Origin: Thiohalocapsa sp963704155
GTDB taxonomy: Bacteria; Pseudomonadota; Gammaproteobacteria; Chromatiales; Chromatiaceae
Reading direction: 5' to 3'
Length of the DNA: 64,000 nucleotides
Assembly (NCBI GenBank): GCA_963704155.1
Contig: CAVPHF010000032.1
Span: 186,001-250,000 of the forward strand
The notes under the pieces were generated by a model that was not told where the DNA came from, made no database searches, and saw only the letters and a program-made list of their open reading frames with translations. A program made the position numbers and the translations under genes. Below, piece by piece: positions 32,931 through 42,263 of this stretch (position 1 is its first letter; each line of letters opens with the position of its first letter).

Positions 32931-33740
32931 CTAGCTCCTAGCTCCAGCAAATAACTCGGCGAGCTTCTCGCCCGGGTCCGGCGCGCGCATGAAGGATTCG
33001 CCGACTAGAAAGGCGTTGACGCCGTGTCCGCGCATCAGCGCAACGTCGGCGCGGCTGTGGATGCCGCTCTCGGTGACTACCAGCCGGTCATCCGGAATCT
33101 GCTCGAGCAGCGCCAGTGTATTGTCGAGGCTGATCTCGAAGGTCCGCAGGTTGCGATTGTTGATGCCGATTAGCCGCCCCGGCACGGCCAGCGCGCGTTC
33201 CAGCTCGGCCGCGTCGTGCGCCTCCATCAACACGTCCATCCCCAAATGATGCGCCAGCCCACTGAGTTCGCTGAGCTGGTGGTCGCTGAGGCAGGCGACG
33301 ATCAACAAGATGCAGTCGGCGCCGATCGCGCGCGCCTCGTAGACCTGGTAGGCGTCGATGATGAAGTCCTTGCGGATCACCGGCAGGGCGCAGGCGTCGC
33401 GCGCCTCGCCCAGGTAGGCATCGGCGCCCTGGAAGAAGTCGACATCGGTCAGCACCGATAGGCAGGCCGCGCCGCCGCGCTCGTAGGAGCGGGCGATCTC
33501 GGCCGGACGAAAGTCCGCGCGCAATAGGCCCTTGCTCGGGCTGGCCTTCTTCAGCTCGGCGATCACGGCCGATTCGCCGGCCTCCACCTTGGCCGCGAGC
33601 GCGGCGGCGAAGGCGCGCGTGGCGGGCGCGTGCGCGAGCGACGCCGTCAGCGCGCGCAGCGGCAGGCGATCGGCGCGCACGGTCAGCTCCTCAAGCTTTC
33701 GCTGCACGATCTTCTTCAAAATGTCCGGCGTCTCTGTCAT
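32931..33740 (-). CDS. trpC: Indole-3-glycerol-phosphate synthase
   Basis: 269 aa monofunctional TrpC (no PRAI domain). TIM-barrel motifs are complete: VIAELKKASPSKGLLRADFR with the catalytic lysine region, SVLTDVDFFQGADAYL, PVIRKDFIID, LIGINNRNLRTFEI and VVTESGIHSRADV. It closes the ring of carboxyphenylaminodeoxyribulose phosphate in tryptophan synthesis. Four bases separate it from trpD upstream on the same strand, so the two are coupled. Start ATG 33740 gives MTETPDILKKIVQRKLEEL, typical for the family. Confidence 0.97.
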   Translation of the reverse strand: MTETPDILKKIVQRKLEELTVRADRLPLRALTASLAHAPATRAFAAALAAKVEAGESAVIAELKKASPSKGLLRADFRPAEIARSYERGGAACLSVLTDVDFFQGADAYLGEARDACALPVIRKDFIIDAYQVYEARAIGADCILLIVACLSDHQLSELSGLAHHLGMDVLMEAHDAAELERALAVPGRLIGINNRNLRTFEISLDNTLALLEQIPDDRLVVTESGIHSRADVALMRGHGVNAFLVGESFMRAPDPGEKLAELFAGARS

Positions 33741-33744
33741 TGCC

Positions 33745-34764
33745 TCAGAACCCCTGGCTGAGTCGGATCAGCGCACGCAGCCGCTCGCGGGCGAGCCCGC
33801 CGGCGATGACCTGCTTGGCACTGGCGACGCCCTCAGCCAGCGTCTGGGCGAGGCCAGCGGTATAGATTGCCGCGCCCGCGTTCAGCATGACGATGTCGCG
33901 CGCCGCCCCCGGTTGGTTGTCGAGCGCCTCCTGCATCAGGGCCAGACTCTGCTGCGGCCCCTCGACGCGGATCGCATCCAGGCTGGCGCGCGCGAGTCCG
34001 AAGTCTTCTGGCGCGACGCTGTAGCAGTCGATCTGCCCGTCCTTGAGTTCGGCGACATCGGTGCGGTCGTTGCTGCTGATCTCGTCCAGTCCGTCTCGCG
34101 AATGCACCACTAGCACGTGATTTGCACCGAGCCGCTGCAGCACCTCTGTCAGCGGCTCCAACAGTTCGCGGCTGAAGACGCCGAGCAGCATATTCGGCAC
34201 GCCGGCCGGATTGGTCAGCGGCCCGAGGATATTGAAGATGGTGCGCACGCCGAGTTCGCGGCGCGGGCCGATGGCGTGTTTCATGGCGCCGTGGTGCGCG
34301 GGCGCGAACATGAAGCCAACGCCGACCTCGCGCACGCAGCGCGCGACTTGCTCAGGGCTTAGATCCAAGCGGATACCGGCGGCCTCAAGCACATCGGCAC
34401 TGCCGGATTTGGACGACACAGACCGGTTGCCGTGCTTGGCGACATGACAGCCCGCCGCGGCGGCGACGAACATGCTCGTGGTGGAAACATTGAAGGTGCC
34501 CGATGCGTCGCCGCCGGTACCGACGATGTCGAGCGCATGGGCGAGCCCCGTGATATCGACACCGGTGGCAAGTTCGCGCATGACACCGGCCGCGGCGGTG
34601 ATCTCGGTCACTGTTTCGCCCTTCAGTCGCAGCGCGACCAGCAGCCCCGCCGTCTGTGCCGGGGTAGCAGCGCCGGTCATGATGGCGCGCATGGCGTCGG
34701 TCATTTCGTCGGCGGAGAGGTCGTGGCCTTCGATGACGCGGGCAATGGCGTGCTTGATGTCCAT
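33745..34764 (-). CDS. trpD: Anthranilate phosphoribosyltransferase
   Basis: 339 aa. Signature blocks include DIVGTGGDASGTFNVSTTSM (PRPP-binding GTGGD), KHGNRSVSSKSGSADVLE and MFAPAHHGAMKHAIGPRREL. It transfers phosphoribose to anthranilate, the second step after anthranilate synthase. It lies between trpG (314 bases upstream) and trpC (4 bases downstream). The unusually long trpG-trpD spacer contains a heptamer tandem array beginning 25 bases upstream of the trpD start codon. Start MDIKHAIARVIEGHDLSADE is canonical. Confidence 0.97.
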   Translation of the reverse strand: MDIKHAIARVIEGHDLSADEMTDAMRAIMTGAATPAQTAGLLVALRLKGETVTEITAAAGVMRELATGVDITGLAHALDIVGTGGDASGTFNVSTTSMFVAAAAGCHVAKHGNRSVSSKSGSADVLEAAGIRLDLSPEQVARCVREVGVGFMFAPAHHGAMKHAIGPRRELGVRTIFNILGPLTNPAGVPNMLLGVFSRELLEPLTEVLQRLGANHVLVVHSRDGLDEISSNDRTDVAELKDGQIDCYSVAPEDFGLARASLDAIRVEGPQQSLALMQEALDNQPGAARDIVMLNAGAAIYTAGLAQTLAEGVASAKQVIAGGLARERLRALIRLSQGF

Positions 34765-34788
34765 GGAGTCTTTTGTTCTGGTTTGATT

Positions 34789-34851
<63 letters not shown>

Positions 34852-35078
34852 AGCGATTTCGACGTCGTTTTCGATCGTTGTCGTTGTCGTAATCGCCATG
34901 GCCAACGCTCAATTCCGCCCTTGAAGCGCTGAAAAAGGCTCGATGATGCCTGCGGGCGTCGACTCGAATGCCGATTGCCTCGGCCGAAGATTGATTCGTT
35001 GCGTCTCCATGAGCTGTCCCTCGCATGGACGCCTGAAACACAGGAACCTAGCCCCCAGCTCGCCAGTCACTGATTCCT

Positions 35079-35660
35079 TCATACATCCTCGAGGAAGTTC
35101 TTCAGCAGCGCGTGGCCGTGGCGCGTGAGGATCGATTCGGGATGGAACTGCACCCCCTGCACCGGCAGCTCACGGTGGCGCACGCCCATGATCTCGTCGC
35201 GTTCGCCGGCGTCGTCGACCGTCCACGCCGTGACCTCCAAGGCGTCCGGCAGGCTGTCCGCGTCGATCACGAGCGAGTGGTAGCGGGTCGCCTCGAACGG
35301 ATCGTCCAAGCCGTGAAAGACGCCGCTGCCGGCATGGTGGATCGGCGATGTCTTGCCGTGCATCACCGCATGTGCCTTGATGACCCGGCCGCCGAATGCC
35401 TGGCCGATGGATTGGTGGCCGAGGCAGACGCCAAGAATGGGTACGCGCCCGGCGGCGGCCCGAATCAGCGCCACCGAGATGCCGGCCTCGTTCGGCGTGC
35501 ATGGGCCAGGGGAAACGACGATGCGCTCCGGATTCAGCGCCAGGGCCGCGTCGACCTTGAGCTCGTCATTGCGAACAACCCGCACCTCTGCTCCAAGCTC
35601 ACCCAGATACTGCACCAGGTTGTAGGTGAAGGAGTCATAGTTGTCGATCATCAGCAGCAT
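35079..35660 (-). CDS. trpG: Anthranilate synthase glutaminase subunit (TrpG/PabA)
   Basis: 193 aa from ATG 35660; the upstream extension is not conserved. Class I glutamine amidotransferase: nucleophile Cys in GVCLGHQSIGQ, catalytic His and Glu in GVQFHPESILT, and oxyanion loop VVSPGPCTPNEAG. It releases ammonia from glutamine for TrpE and, as in many bacteria, may also serve PabB in folate synthesis. trpE is not adjacent. Starts MLLMIDNYDSFTYNLVQYLG, the family hallmark. It is the first gene of the trpGDC group. Confidence 0.95.
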   Translation of the reverse strand: MLLMIDNYDSFTYNLVQYLGELGAEVRVVRNDELKVDAALALNPERIVVSPGPCTPNEAGISVALIRAAAGRVPILGVCLGHQSIGQAFGGRVIKAHAVMHGKTSPIHHAGSGVFHGLDDPFEATRYHSLVIDADSLPDALEVTAWTVDDAGERDEIMGVRHRELPVQGVQFHPESILTRHGHALLKNFLEDV

Positions 35661-35911
35661 GATGATTTCAGGGCCTTGCACTATCTGGAAACAATTTGTT
35701 CGAACGTCCTGGACCGGGCATTCATCGGCGCGGGCGTGGCTTGGCCTTGCCAGACACGCCGCTGACCGCACTCCGTGGGCGGCCGTCCAACTACCGCTGC
35801 GTTGCATGATACCAAGCCCGCGCGTCAACCACGCGGTTGGTGATAGCGGGCTCCAACCGCGCGGCAGCGCGCGAGCGCAGCAATCGGACTGGTTTCGTCG
35901 TTGCCGGTGCG

Positions 35912-37522
35912 TCAGCGAGCCCGCGACCAGATTTCGCGGAGGACTGTTGATGCGATTTTCGGAACCAGCGCAACGATCGGTTCTGGCTCGCAGGCTGATT
36001 CAGTGTCGATGTCGACGGTGTAGGCCTGTTCGCCGGCATCGAGTCCAGTGTACCCGGACAGTTGATGCTCTAGTACGCAGATATCTGCTTCCGAGATATC
36101 CTGTCCTTCGCGCGCACGTCTGCGAATGCGTTGGCGTAGTACATCGGCGTCGGCACGAAAGAAAAGGATTTGAAACGGCACGCCAAGCGACTTCGCCAGT
36201 TGCATGAAAAGGTCTCTTTGGTGGCGTCTGAGGAATGTCGCGTCGATGATGGCCGAATACCCGGATGCGAGAACGTACCCGGCGAGTTCGGCCAGTTTGT
36301 CGTAGACTTGCCGGTTGGCGGCATCGGAATAGGCGCCTTGCTCGATGACTACTGCTTTACCGTCGCCTTTGCCTTTTCCTCTGCCGAACAAACGCTGGCG
36401 CTCGCGATCCGAACGGATTCGTATCGCGCCCATCTCCACGGCCAATGGGGCAGAGAGGGTAGACTTGCCGCTGCCTGACAAGCCATGGGTGATGAGCAAT
36501 GCCGGCCGTTGCGGCCGCGTGTAAATAAGGGCGAGGCGCAAATAACGCTCAAATTCTTGCGCTTCCGGGAATCGCAAGTCAGACCTCGACAGCTGATTAA
36601 AACGTATTGCTGCGACCTTGGCGCGCACCATGGCGCGGTAGGCTAAATAGTAGCGGAAAACGCGAAGGCCCTCGTAATCTCCGGTCAACTCCAGATAGCC
36701 GTTCAGGAAACGGAACGCGAAGTCGCGCCTGTTTCCGTCCTCGAGATCCATGCATAAGAACGCGGCTTCGCTCATGACATCAATCCAATAGAGTTCAGGA
36801 TTGAACTCGATGCCATCGAAGATGACAGGCCGGCCGTTCACAATTGCAATGTTGCCCAGGTGCATGTCGCCGTGGCATTCTCGAATGAAGCCCAGCTGCT
36901 TTCTGTTGATAAGCTCTTTGCGGTGCGCCTGATGTTCCTGATTAGCCCATTCGTTTATGCTATCCAGTACTTGCAGATGCTGCGGATTTCGGATGCACTT
37001 TCGAATTTGATTGAAGTTTTCGTTTACCGGCGCCGCGACATGCGCCGGGTCGCCATACTCCGCGCCTGAGGGTGCCGCCGGGACGCGCTGGTGAAACGAA
37101 GCGATCTGCGCAATAAGCTGATCGATATGCCGGCTTGTCAATAGTGACTGCTTCAGCATATTGCTCAGCAGCGCCTCCTGCGGGAAGCGGCGCATTTTGA
37201 CTGCGTATTCCAGTGCTTCGCCGGATATTTCCAGTTGCGGCTGCTTCGGTGTGCCCGTGATGGCGACAACACCCAGGTAGATGTCAGGAGCCAGTCTGCT
37301 ATTGAGACGCAGCTCCTCCTCGCAATAGAATTTGCGCTTTTCGAGTGTGGAGAAATCCAGAAACCCAAGATTAATTGCCTTCTTAATCTTGTAGGCATAT
37401 GGGCCGCAGAGAAAGACCCAAGAGATATGAGTTTCGATCAGCTGAAGTCGGTCGCTGTCGTGAGGGTATACGGCAGGACTTTGCAGGGCGCGGATCAAGT
37501 CACCCTGGTTTTCTTCGCGCAC
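35912..37522 (-). CDS. Aminoglycoside-phosphotransferase-like/AAA kinase fusion protein
   Basis: 536 aa from GTG 37522 with GGAG about 10 bases upstream. Residues 1-330 are a phosphotransferase-fold domain (COG2187 type): GDMHLGNIAIVNGRPVIFDG carries the HxDxxxxN-like catalytic loop and the metal-binding Asp in FDGIEF. Residues 345-536 are a P-loop kinase domain with Walker A THGLSGSGKSTLSA and the segment AIIDATFLRRHQRDL. This two-domain arrangement is widespread but its substrate is unknown; it is not an antibiotic resistance enzyme by default. It stands alone upstream of trpG. Confidence 0.8.
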   Translation of the reverse strand: MREENQGDLIRALQSPAVYPHDSDRLQLIETHISWVFLCGPYAYKIKKAINLGFLDFSTLEKRKFYCEEELRLNSRLAPDIYLGVVAITGTPKQPQLEISGEALEYAVKMRRFPQEALLSNMLKQSLLTSRHIDQLIAQIASFHQRVPAAPSGAEYGDPAHVAAPVNENFNQIRKCIRNPQHLQVLDSINEWANQEHQAHRKELINRKQLGFIRECHGDMHLGNIAIVNGRPVIFDGIEFNPELYWIDVMSEAAFLCMDLEDGNRRDFAFRFLNGYLELTGDYEGLRVFRYYLAYRAMVRAKVAAIRFNQLSRSDLRFPEAQEFERYLRLALIYTRPQRPALLITHGLSGSGKSTLSAPLAVEMGAIRIRSDRERQRLFGRGKGKGDGKAVVIEQGAYSDAANRQVYDKLAELAGYVLASGYSAIIDATFLRRHQRDLFMQLAKSLGVPFQILFFRADADVLRQRIRRRAREGQDISEADICVLEHQLSGYTGLDAGEQAYTVDIDTESACEPEPIVALVPKIASTVLREIWSRAR

Positions 37523-38095
37523 GTCTAATTGCTCCAGGAGTTATTCATTTCCATTGTGTTTCCGGAAACCCTGCGTCAGAGAAGCGGCTTTTGAGGCACG
37601 ATAGCCTTTTGGGATTTGGCCGGCGTGAAAAGCAAAACGCAATGTGGCCACAAGTATAGCAGCCGGACGTGTTGCACAACGGTGTTGAGCATTCTGGCCA
37701 GCTTGGTCGGGCGCTAGGCGCCTGTTTGGTAGCTTGTACTTGGAGAAGCGTCGTTCATGCGAGCATAGAAATAATCCAGTGCTCTGCCCGTCATCGCCAA
37801 TGCTCCAGTCCCGGCTCTTGCTGCCCCTTTTAGCTGCTGCTTGCGGTTTTCACGGATTCGCACGCCGCGGCCTGGCACTGGCCGAGCGGCGCCAGTGCGA
37901 TCTGGACTCGGGTGCCGTGCGCACGGCCGATCGCGATCACTAGTTAGCGACCGTCAGATCATTCTGCTGTCGGCCATCGGCTGATACGTGATTGTCTATA
38001 CTCCAAATATAGTCGAGGCGTCCGCGGAGTAGTCATACGCGCATGAACGACTTCCTGCCCCACGTCGACGCCGCCGCTGACATGCTCTCTCTGGC
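37523..38095 (+). other. 573-base gap before the degraded sensor kinase
   Basis: No intact gene. A plus-strand ORF at 37800-37943 (47 codons) starts with a signal-like MLQSRLLLPLLAAACGFHGF, and another short frame starts at ATG 38043. Either could be a remnant of the N-terminal part of the broken kinase gene downstream. The promoter of the GTG-started gene ending at 37522 should lie in the first 150 bases; no boxes are assigned. Confidence 0.3.
37800..37943 (+). CDS. Short ORF with signal-peptide-like start (47 aa)
   Basis: ATG 37800 opens MLQSRLLLPLLAAACGFHGF and runs through a charged region to TAG 37943. The hydrophobic start resembles a signal peptide or lipobox (LAAAC). No ribosome-binding site is evident, and the remaining residues (RRGLALAERRQCDLDSGAVR) do not match anything I know. 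It may be the surviving 5' end of a degraded gene. Confidence 0.22.
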   Translation: MLQSRLLLPLLAAACGFHGFARRGLALAERRQCDLDSGAVRTADRDH

Positions 38096-39085
38096 ATGTC
38101 CGCGCCCATCTTGGTGGTGGACGACGAGCCCATGATCCGTCTGCTAAGGACGACGACACGGCAATGGTCGACGGTTTCGACGCCGGGGGCGTCGACTACA
38201 TCGTCAAGCCCTGCGAGCGTGCGGTCCTGCTCGCGCGCGTGTCCACGTATGTCACCCTTGCGCGGTTGTCGCACGGGCTGGCCGATGCCTTGGCAGAGCG
38301 CAATGCATGCCTGGAGGACGCAAAATCGCAGGCTGAAGGCGCTGAACATCGAGATTGCGACGGTCGAGGAGCGCGAGCGCCGGCGCCTGGCCCAAGGGCT
38401 CCACGACACGACGGTCCAGCAGCTGGTGCTGGCTCGCATGCTTCTCGACGGCCTGAGCGCTGGTGGCGTCGATCGGGACAACGGTCTGCGCGAACTCGTC
38501 GACACCTCGTTGCGCCAGCTGCGAACCCTTGTATTCGAGCTGAGCCCGCCGCTGCTGCGGGACGCGGGGCTGGCGCCGGCGCTGGAGCGGTTGGTCGAGA
38601 CGATGGAGTCGACCTGGGATCTTCCGATCGCCTTCGATGTCTCGGGCCGGCTGCCGGCGCTGCCGGAGGCGACCGCGCTGCTGTTGTTCCAAGGGGCGCG
38701 GGAGTTGCTCGTCAATGCCGCCAAGCACGCGCACGCCCGTGCCTTGGGGTTGGCCTTGAAGGTCTTTACCGGCACCGTCGAGGTTGCGGTCAGCGATGAC
38801 GGTCGCGGGTTCGGTCCCGTGCTGACCAGCACTGCGGGGCCCGTGGCCAGGGCAGTTGGCTATGGGCTGCGCAGCACCTTCTCACGCCTGGAGTTGATCG
38901 GTGGCCGCATCGAGATTGCCGACCGCGCGCCGGGCACCCGTGTCCGGCTGGTCGTGCCCGTCGGTTCCGTCCAAGGACCCTATTGGCCGCCGGACGGCGG
39001 GGTTCGGAAACAGCTTTCGAGGCGGAACAGGATCACGCGGCGCGGCCACAAGCAGGTTAGAAATTGGGAGCCGAAAACGGCCTGA
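38096..39085 (+). pseudogene. Receiver-histidine kinase gene with internal deletion and frameshift
   Basis: The first codons read MSAPILVVDDEPMIRLL, the start of a response-regulator receiver. The frame then switches: DDDTAMVDGFDAGGVDYIVK, the end of a receiver with the KP motif, follows in another frame. About 60 residues with the phospho-acceptor Asp are missing between them. After a linker the frame switches back at an AAAA run near 38323, and a NarL-type kinase domain follows: ERERRRLAQGLHDTTVQQLV contains the H-box His and DDGRGFGP is the ATP-binding G-box. The C-terminal 330-codon ORF alone is open from 38096, but its first part is out of register. Probably not functional as a receiver-kinase. 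Confidence 0.7.
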
Positions 39086-39148
39086 CGGCAATAATGGCAT
39101 TGCCTGGGCCGCTTGATGACTAGCGCGAGCAGGCCTCTGAGACGATGC

Positions 39149-39886
39149 TCAGTTTGGGCTGTTCGAGGTGCGGACGCCGAGGAGGTCGCCGATAGAGCGC
39201 ACGTTGAGCGCTCGCTGTTGTTCGAGGGATAGGCGGTCGAGGTCGTCGAGCAGGCGGACTAGCGACGCCGGGTCGCGTGGGCAGCGTGTCAGGATATAGT
39301 CGATGGCGGCCTGGTCGAGCCGCAATCCGCGCTGCGCCGCACCTGCACTCAGCAGTGTGGCGCAGCCGTCTTCGTCGAGTGGCTGCAGCCGATAGGCCGC
39401 TCCGGCGCTGAGCCTGGAGGTCAGGTCCGCGAGCCGCAAGCCGATGGCCAGCGGCGGCACGCGTGCCGACACGAGCAGCCGCCGGTCGGCCTCGAGCAGG
39501 CGATTGTAGAGGTCGAACAGCGCGCGTTCCCAGTCGGCATCCCCGGCGATCGCCGACAGCGCATCGACGATGACCGCGTCTCGCTGTTCAAGATCCTCCA
39601 GCATCGCGGGGGTCGGTCCTTCCTCGTCGAGCGGCAGATAAATGGCGGTCAGGCCTTGCTCGACGAGCGCGCCGCACGCCGCCTGCAGCAGGTGGCTCTT
39701 GCCGCTGCCGGCGCCACCGTGCAGGTAAAGATAGCGCTCGCCGCCGCCGCGCATCCAGGCGAGCAGCGCGGCGAGCGGTTCTTCGTTGCCGCGGGCGACG
39801 AATCGTTCGAAGCCGCCCGGCTCCGGCAGCTTAAGCGCCAGCGCGCGCTGATTCGGATTCCGCCGACTCAATGCTTTAGGCCCCAC
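39149..39886 (-). CDS. hda: DnaA regulatory inactivator Hda
   Basis: 245 aa DnaA-like AAA+ protein without the DNA-binding domain. Walker A LHGGAGSGKSHLLQ; Walker B region DAVIVDALSAI; arginine-finger block SARVPPLAIGLRLADLTSRL; lid with LDDLDRLSLEQQRALNV. Hda with the sliding clamp triggers hydrolysis of ATP on DnaA and so prevents over-initiation. A clamp-binding motif should be at the N-terminus; RRNPNQRALALKLPEP is the only candidate (QRALALKL). The gene is followed in the same direction by nothing obvious, and wrbA lies upstream. Confidence 0.88.
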   Translation of the reverse strand: MGPKALSRRNPNQRALALKLPEPGGFERFVARGNEEPLAALLAWMRGGGERYLYLHGGAGSGKSHLLQAACGALVEQGLTAIYLPLDEEGPTPAMLEDLEQRDAVIVDALSAIAGDADWERALFDLYNRLLEADRRLLVSARVPPLAIGLRLADLTSRLSAGAAYRLQPLDEDGCATLLSAGAAQRGLRLDQAAIDYILTRCPRDPASLVRLLDDLDRLSLEQQRALNVRSIGDLLGVRTSNSPN

Positions 39887-39910
39887 CGCGTCTTGATCGC
39901 CGCGGTGCCT

Positions 39911-40501
39911 TCACGTCTGCAACGCGAGCGCGGTCTTTGCCAGCCGTCTGCCAAGCGCCACGCATAGCCGTTTCTCGCCCTCTGTCAGCGGTAAGTCATT
40001 GTTGATGCCGGCCAGATGTGACGGCCCGTAGGGCGTGCCGCCGGCCTGCGTATGGACCAGGTCCGTCTCGCTGTAAGGCAGACCGAGCAGTAGCATGCCA
40101 TGGTGCAGCAGCGGCAGCATCATCGACAGCAGCGTGGTCTCCTGACCGCCGTGCAGGCTCGATGTCGAGGTGAAGACGCCGGCCGGTTTGCCTGCGAGGG
40201 CGCCCTTGAGCCAGAGTTGCGAGCTGCCGTCGAGAAAGTACTTGACCGGCGCCGCCATATTGCCGAAGCGGGTCGGGCTGCCCAGCGCCAGCGCCGCACA
40301 GTGCTCGAGGTCTTCGCGGCTCGCATAGGGCGCCCCCTGCTCCGGGATGCTGTCCTCTACTGCTTCGCACACCGTCGACACCGAGGGCACGGTGCGCAGC
40401 CGCGCCTCGAGGCCGCCTTCTTCGACGCCACGTCCGATCTGTCGCGCCATCTCGGCGGTGGCGCCGTAGCGGCTGTAATAGAGTACGAGAATGTAGGGCA
40501 T
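39911..40501 (-). CDS. wrbA: NAD(P)H:quinone oxidoreductase WrbA
   Basis: 196 aa flavodoxin-like. Begins MPYILVLYYSRYGATAEMAR with the FMN phosphate loop SRYGATAE, and contains ALALGSPTRFGNMAAPVKYF and FTSTSSLHGGQETTLLSMML. It reduces quinones with two electrons to avoid semiquinone radicals, as a cytoplasmic tetramer. TTG 40507 is another possible start. It lies 24 bases upstream of hda on the same strand, a pairing that is common in gammaproteobacteria. The C-terminus DLPLTEGEKRLCVALGRRLA fits WrbA rather than flavodoxin. Confidence 0.9.
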   Translation of the reverse strand: MPYILVLYYSRYGATAEMARQIGRGVEEGGLEARLRTVPSVSTVCEAVEDSIPEQGAPYASREDLEHCAALALGSPTRFGNMAAPVKYFLDGSSQLWLKGALAGKPAGVFTSTSSLHGGQETTLLSMMLPLLHHGMLLLGLPYSETDLVHTQAGGTPYGPSHLAGINNDLPLTEGEKRLCVALGRRLAKTALALQT

Positions 40502-40621
40502 GATCAATGGTTCTGTCGGCTGTTGTCGAAGGGTGTTTGAATGCGCGAAGCCGCTTGCCGATGGCGCCGCGCCGCGCTGCGACCTCTTCGGCTGGGATGA
40601 TGTGCCGCTCGGGGCGGTGGC

Positions 40622-41497
40622 TCAATGTTGCGTCGTATTGGCGTTTGTCGGCACTATGGCATCGGCGAACAGCTCGCGGGCGTCGACGGCATCGAAGCGG
40701 TAGTCGCGATTGCAGAATTCGCAGCTGACGTCGATGTTGCCTTGTTCCGAGAGAATCGCGTCCACCTCGTCGTGGCCGATCGCACGCAGCGTATCAGCGA
40801 TGCGTGCGCGTGAGCAGCCGCAGCGGAAGGAGACCGGTTCCGGTTCGAACAGGCGCACGTCTTCCTCGTGGAACAGGCGGTGCAGTAGTTGTTGCACCGG
40901 CAGCGCCAGCAGCTCCTTCGTGCTGACGGTGTCGGCCAGCAGGGTTGTGCGGTTCCAGCCGTCGTCATCGTCGCCGCCGCCAGGCATGCGCTGCAGCATC
41001 AACCCGGCGGCGCGCTCGCCGTCCACCGCGAGCCAGAGCCTGGTGGGCAGCTGTTCCGAGCCGAGGAAGTACGCCTCGATGGCGGCGCCCAGCCCGCTGC
41101 CCTCAAGCGGGACTATGCCCTGGTAGCGTTCGCCGCGCTCCGGTGCCAACGTCAGCACCAGACGTCCCTGCCCAAACTGGTGCACGAGGTCGCCCGACTC
41201 CACCTCGCCATGCCAGCGCGCGAGACCGCGCACGGTGTGACTATGCGTGGCTTGCGCCACCAGGGTTCGAATCGGGCCTTCGCCCTGCGCCTGCAAGATC
41301 AGCGAGCCCTCGAACTTCAGCGTTGCGGTCAGCAGCAGCACCGAGGCCAGTGCCTCGCCCAGCGGACGCTGTATCGTCGGCGGATAGGGATGCCGCTCCA
41401 GTATCGCGCGCCAGCTTGCATCCAGGCATACCATCTCGCCGCGCACGCCGAGGCGTTCGAAGATAAATCGATATAGGCTGTCGGCTTGCGGGTTCAT
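40622..41497 (-). CDS. hslO: Redox-regulated chaperone Hsp33
   Basis: 291 aa from ATG 41497; the open frame upstream is not part of the protein. The zinc redox switch is CGCSRARI near residue 232 and CEFCNRDYRF near 265 (CxC and CxxC). Hsp33 is a cytoplasmic holdase: oxidation of these cysteines under hypochlorite or peroxide stress releases zinc and activates substrate binding. The start MNPQADSLYRFIFERLGVRG matches the family. It lies upstream of wrbA and hda on the same strand, but with 120 bases between. Confidence 0.93.
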   Translation of the reverse strand: MNPQADSLYRFIFERLGVRGEMVCLDASWRAILERHPYPPTIQRPLGEALASVLLLTATLKFEGSLILQAQGEGPIRTLVAQATHSHTVRGLARWHGEVESGDLVHQFGQGRLVLTLAPERGERYQGIVPLEGSGLGAAIEAYFLGSEQLPTRLWLAVDGERAAGLMLQRMPGGGDDDDGWNRTTLLADTVSTKELLALPVQQLLHRLFHEEDVRLFEPEPVSFRCGCSRARIADTLRAIGHDEVDAILSEQGNIDVSCEFCNRDYRFDAVDARELFADAIVPTNANTTQH

Positions 41498-41786
41498 GGT
41501 CAATACCTTAGGGATGCTTTGCGTCAGGCCGACGAAGGCGCGGAGTCTTGCCGCTGCCTTGGCATTTTGGGGCTTAGGGCCCCGGAGTCGAGTCGCAGGC
41601 CGGATCTTGTGATCGCTCCGATCCGATCGGAGCCTGCTGGAAAGGCCTGATGGACAGTATAGAGGGGGTGATGCGAGTCGGAACCAGAGGTGTCTGCGTG
41701 CTCGGCAAGTGCGGGGCTTTGCCATTGGTCGTCGGTTCTGGATATTCTGAGGATACAGAAACTTGTCAGTACCGGAGGTGACGGTA

Positions 41787-42239
41787 ATGCGCGTTGTGCT
41801 TTTGTCCTCGGCTCTCTTGGCTCGCATGCGCGGTCAGGGCGGACGGCTGATGTTCGTGGTTTCTCTGGCGCTGTTGCTGCTGGTCGCCGGCTGCGCGTCG
41901 AGCCGCCCCGTGCTCTACGGCGGCGGCGAGGTGGACGATCAGGCGATCGACGAATGTATGCGTCTGGCGCGGAACGCTGGCGCCGATGCCAACAAGGGTA
42001 ATGAGGTGGCCAAGGATACGGCGACAGGTGCCGCGATGGGAGCGGCCACTACCGGAGTGTACGGCGCGGTGCGCGGCTACAGCGACGTCGGCAATCGCGC
42101 CGCGGCCGGCGCCGCCGCCGGTGCGGCGGTCGGGCTAATCCGCGGCGGCGTGCGCGCGAGCGAGCCGACCGGAACCTTCAAGAACTACGTGAACCGCTGT
42201 CTTCGGGAGCGAGGATACGACGTGGTGGGCTGGAACTAA
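41787..42239 (+). CDS. Glycine-zipper lipoprotein (150 aa)
   Basis: ATG 41787 follows GGAGGTGACGGTA, a strong ribosome-binding site. The lipobox LLLVAGCASS puts the lipidated Cys at about residue 43, so the N-region is unusually long; ATG 41850 would give a standard-length signal. The mature protein contains two small-residue helices (ATGAAMGAATTGVYGAV and AAAGAAAGAAVGLIRGG), a glycine-zipper arrangement like that in OmpA-family and Rcs-associated lipoproteins, and two cysteines flanking it (DECMRLAR and NRCLRERGYDV). It is expected in the outer membrane; function unknown. Confidence 0.75.
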   Translation: MRVVLLSSALLARMRGQGGRLMFVVSLALLLLVAGCASSRPVLYGGGEVDDQAIDECMRLARNAGADANKGNEVAKDTATGAAMGAATTGVYGAVRGYSDVGNRAAAGAAAGAAVGLIRGGVRASEPTGTFKNYVNRCLRERGYDVVGWN

Positions 42240-42263
42240 GGCGGAGTGGATGCTGGCAGAACG

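Noticed and set aside
35912..37522. Antibiotic resistance phosphotransferase
   Set aside because: The APH-like domain is fused to a P-loop kinase domain as in a widespread housekeeping family; no mobile element or resistance context.
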